From JBMOLK01 sp049325575 (lineage in GTDB: Bacteria; Bacillota; Clostridia; Acetivibrionales; Acetivibrionaceae): a stretch of 24,780 nucleotides of DNA. The translations under genes and the position numbers were made by a program. The DNA is taken from NCBI GenBank assembly GCA_049325575.1, contig JBMOLK010000010.1, forward strand, positions 1 to 24,780. Reading direction: 5' to 3'. The notes below the pieces were generated by a model, which was given only the letters and a program-made list of their open reading frames with translations, searched no databases and had not been told where the DNA came from. Position 1 is the first letter of the stretch. Every line of letters begins with the position of its first letter. Shown piece by piece: positions 22,850 to 24,780 of this stretch.

Positions 22850-24580
22850 TTATTTCTCTGCCGGAAAACTATTAATTATACCAAGCAGGTATCTTTTCAT
22901 AATCGCAAAATCTGTTGAATCTACGGCCCCGTTACCATTAACATCTGCCGCCTTTATACCATCAGGATGGGGAAACTCACTAATAATACGAAGCAGGTAT
23001 CTTTTCAGCAGTGTAAGGTCAGTAGAGTCAACCAGACCATCTCCATTTACATCTCCATATTTAAACGGTACAGGAGAAGTTGTATTTCCCAGATATCTCT
23101 CCCTGGCAGGATTTGTGCCATTTAACTTATCCGCACCTGTTGAAGGCCACTGCATTGAACCATAGAATGCCGGCTTTGATTTAAGGTAATAGGATGCCGG
23201 GATCGTAAGATCTGTTATATTTGAATCCCATTGGATAGATCCGTTTATATAGTTGCCATGAATCAAAAGGGTGGCAGGGTCTATTCTGTGTGGATATCTG
23301 GGATCATTGTCCCATGAGATATTTCCTTCCACCAGTTCATTTCCAATAAAATTCTGATAATTTGAAGAGTCCTCAATATCAATACCTTCGGATTCAATCC
23401 TGTTACGCAAAAAAGTGTTGCAAGGCCCTGCAGGCCCCCAGTAATCTGCAACATCCACCTCCTGTACTATATTGCCTTCAAAAAGATTTGCATATGGATA
23501 GTGGCCGTGAATGGAAATGTCACAAGGTGTCCAGTCCCCACTTTCATTCTGGTATGGCTCTATTGAGTAGTTGTATCCGAACACATTACCGTTAGCACCA
23601 ATATGTACCATCATAGAATGTCTTAAGTGCTTGAAAATATTATTTTCAATAAGACAGTTTGTAACATGAAAGCCCAGTTCAACTCCATAACCGTGTCCGC
23701 CAGCCCCCCAGTCGGTTGCATCTTCAAAGTAGCTGTCCCTTACCTCGATACGGTATCCAGTATTCACAGAAACATGAGCCTTTCTTGGCAGCATGCTGTG
23801 GACATTCTTCACCCAACAGTTTGCAGCATTCTTAAAATAAAACATATTAGTATCGCTTGTATCCAAACGTTTTACTGAAAAATCCTCAAACCCTATATGT
23901 TCTGCAAATCCCTGTGTTCTAATGACGGGATTTAAAAGTGCATTATAGTCAACTCTTAAAGGCTCATCTATGGTTATTGTATTTCCTTCTACCGATGCAA
24001 CTCTGACAATTTGACCCACTGCACCATCTGACCATCCCGCATTCCATAAAGGCAGGGTGTACATAACAGCAGGGTCATTGTCCTGTTGTATCTCAACAAA
24101 TGCGCCTGGCTTAAAAGGTGTGGTGTCCTCAACAAACAAATTGGTTGATCCCCTGGTATAGCCTCCGGTAAGCTTAGTCCACTGGCCCCTTTTGTAAGTT
24201 AGTATCTCAAAGGCGTTGGAGGAGTGGTTAACTAAAATATGAGTTTTGTCAGGGCCTTCTCCACGAAGCACTACAGGCTTACTTAAGGTAATCATGGATT
24301 TTATAAGGTAATTACCAGCCGGAATAATAACCGCTCCACCGTCAGCTACCGACTTGATTGCAGCATCAAATGCCGGATAGTCATCCGTTACACCGTCGGC
24401 TTTAGCTCCAAAGTCCATTACATTGGCTGTCACAGGCTTATTGGGTATACCTTCCTCAACCCCGGGATTCCAGGTGATTTCCTGCCCAAATACATTAGCA
24501 CCGTGCACATACTCAAAAGAAACTCCGGTAAGCATCACCAGGATCACTAATGCTATCAAGACTTCCTTAACCATTTTCAT
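22850..24580 (-). CDS. Secreted beta-helix (pectate lyase superfamily) protein with type I dockerin
   Basis: The 576-residue product should be exported and mounted on a cellulosome. A signal peptide (about 1-28: Lys residues, hydrophobic core VLIALVILVMLTGV, end VHGA) leads to a pectate-lyase-3 type right-handed beta-helix. This starts with NVMDFGAKADGVTDDYPAFD (53-72) and has many Asn-rich turns (NCWVKN, NCLIENNIF, NLFEGN). A dockerin fills 507-576, with two calcium loops beginning at Asp510 and Asp546, both with Ser-Thr at positions 10-11 of the loop. The catalytic family and substrate are not evident; pectin or hemicellulose side chains are guesses. The ATG at 24580 has GGAGG about 8 nt upstream and is preferred over one six codons earlier. 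Confidence 0.9.
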   Translation of the reverse strand: MKMVKEVLIALVILVMLTGVSFEYVHGANVFGQEITWNPGVEEGIPNKPVTANVMDFGAKADGVTDDYPAFDAAIKSVADGGAVIIPAGNYLIKSMITLSKPVVLRGEGPDKTHILVNHSSNAFEILTYKRGQWTKLTGGYTRGSTNLFVEDTTPFKPGAFVEIQQDNDPAVMYTLPLWNAGWSDGAVGQIVRVASVEGNTITIDEPLRVDYNALLNPVIRTQGFAEHIGFEDFSVKRLDTSDTNMFYFKNAANCWVKNVHSMLPRKAHVSVNTGYRIEVRDSYFEDATDWGAGGHGYGVELGFHVTNCLIENNIFKHLRHSMMVHIGANGNVFGYNYSIEPYQNESGDWTPCDISIHGHYPYANLFEGNIVQEVDVADYWGPAGPCNTFLRNRIESEGIDIEDSSNYQNFIGNELVEGNISWDNDPRYPHRIDPATLLIHGNYINGSIQWDSNITDLTIPASYYLKSKPAFYGSMQWPSTGADKLNGTNPARERYLGNTTSPVPFKYGDVNGDGLVDSTDLTLLKRYLLRIISEFPHPDGIKAADVNGNGAVDSTDFAIMKRYLLGIINSFPAEK

Positions 24581-24621
24581 AATCTCCTCCTTATGCAAAT
24601 CTCAAAACAAATAATGCCTTT

Positions 24622-24650
24622 ATTATATAACAAAAAGGCCGTAATTCCAA
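24622..24650 (-). promoter_or_regulatory. Promoter of the dockerin gene, overlapping the upstream terminator
   Basis: On the minus strand TTGGAA (24650-24645), a 17-bp spacer and TATAAT (24627-24622) form a sigma-A type promoter. Its -35 box and spacer lie in the 3' arm and T-run of the terminator of the preceding gene. The leader would be about 35 nt. Confidence 0.6.
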
Positions 24651-24666
24651 TAGCTGGATTACGGCC
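24632..24666 (-). terminator. Terminator of the gene at the right edge
   Basis: GGCCGTAAT and ATTACGGCC pair, extended by CCA with TGG across one bulged base, around a 5-nt loop (24637-24666). On the minus strand the stem is followed directly by TTTTTG. It lies 18 bp past the stop codon of the partial gene at 24685. Confidence 0.88.
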
Positions 24667-24684
24667 GGGATGTTTTTAAACTCC

Positions 24685-24780
24685 TTATCTTAATCCCCCT
24701 GCTGTGAGTACTTCCATCTGGTGCTGCGAATCAATTTGGTTATCCTTATGCCTTAGACCGTTTAGAAAATACAAGTCAAA
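24685..24780 (-). CDS. C-terminal end of an unidentified gene (partial)
   Basis: The minus strand has 31 open codons running in from the right edge and ending in TAA at 24687-24685. The tail reads FDLYFLNGLRHKDNQ and then EVLTAGGLR. The terminator 18 bp downstream supports this as a true gene end. I do not recognise the family, and the fragment is too short for a function. Confidence 0.6.
   Translation of the reverse strand, partial: FDLYFLNGLRHKDNQIDSQHQMEVLTAGGLR

Overview
The window is a stretch of chromosome from a low-GC, anaerobic, Gram-positive bacterium of the Clostridia. Two things narrow this down. The stress, DNA-repair and redox genes (ctsR-mcsA-mcsB-clpC, radA-disA, rex) have Firmicute-type sequences. 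The secreted protein near the right end carries a two-repeat type I dockerin, so the organism builds cellulosomes. Both dockerin repeats have Ser-Thr at the recognition positions, as in Clostridium (Acetivibrio) thermocellum-like species. I see no rRNA, tRNA, CRISPR array, insertion sequence or prophage. Most of the window is core genome.

Layout, left to right. (1) 1-869, minus strand: fabZ, then the start of an ABC exporter cut by the window edge. (2) 1160-1555, plus strand: a small Cys-rich clostridial protein of unknown function with its own promoter and a shared terminator. (3) 1627-6098, minus strand: a cytosolic GH15 glucoamylase-like enzyme, then radA and disA. A promoter inside the 3' end of the GH15 gene and a GAAC-N4-GTTC palindrome just before radA suggest separate, possibly SOS-type, control of radA-disA. 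(4) 6385-7641, plus strand: a membrane family 2 glycosyltransferase divergent from the GH15 gene. (5) 7711-12464, minus strand: the class III heat-shock operon ctsR-mcsA-mcsB-clpC, with a consensus promoter and a perfect CtsR operator. (6) 12547-15805, minus strand: a 67-residue orphan protein behind a 20-bp perfect inverted repeat that contains its ribosome binding site, a DUF1624 membrane protein, and an EF-G-2 type GTPase. (7) 16372-19849, plus strand: aroF-tyrA-aroA, for the entry to the shikimate pathway, EPSP synthesis and the tyrosine branch, with feedback-type domains on AroF and TyrA. (8) 19913-22718: rex (minus) divergent from an ABC-F protein (plus), a neighbourhood also seen in Bacillus subtilis (rex near ydiF). 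(9) 22850-24580, minus strand: a secreted beta-helix protein with a dockerin. (10) 24685-24780: the last 31 codons of an unidentified gene with its terminator.

How the genes work together. CtsR represses its own operon. McsA and McsB tag proteins with phosphoarginine and ClpC unfolds them for ClpP. RadA and DisA link recombination to c-di-AMP signalling. In B. subtilis these six genes form one operon. Here the same order and strand are kept, but the convergent glycosyltransferase and the GH15 gene lie between clpC and radA. No clearly new multi-gene system is evident. The best candidates for a second look are the hairpin-guarded small ORF, the possible LexA box at radA, the GH15/GT2 pair inside the old operon, and the dockerin-bearing beta-helix protein.
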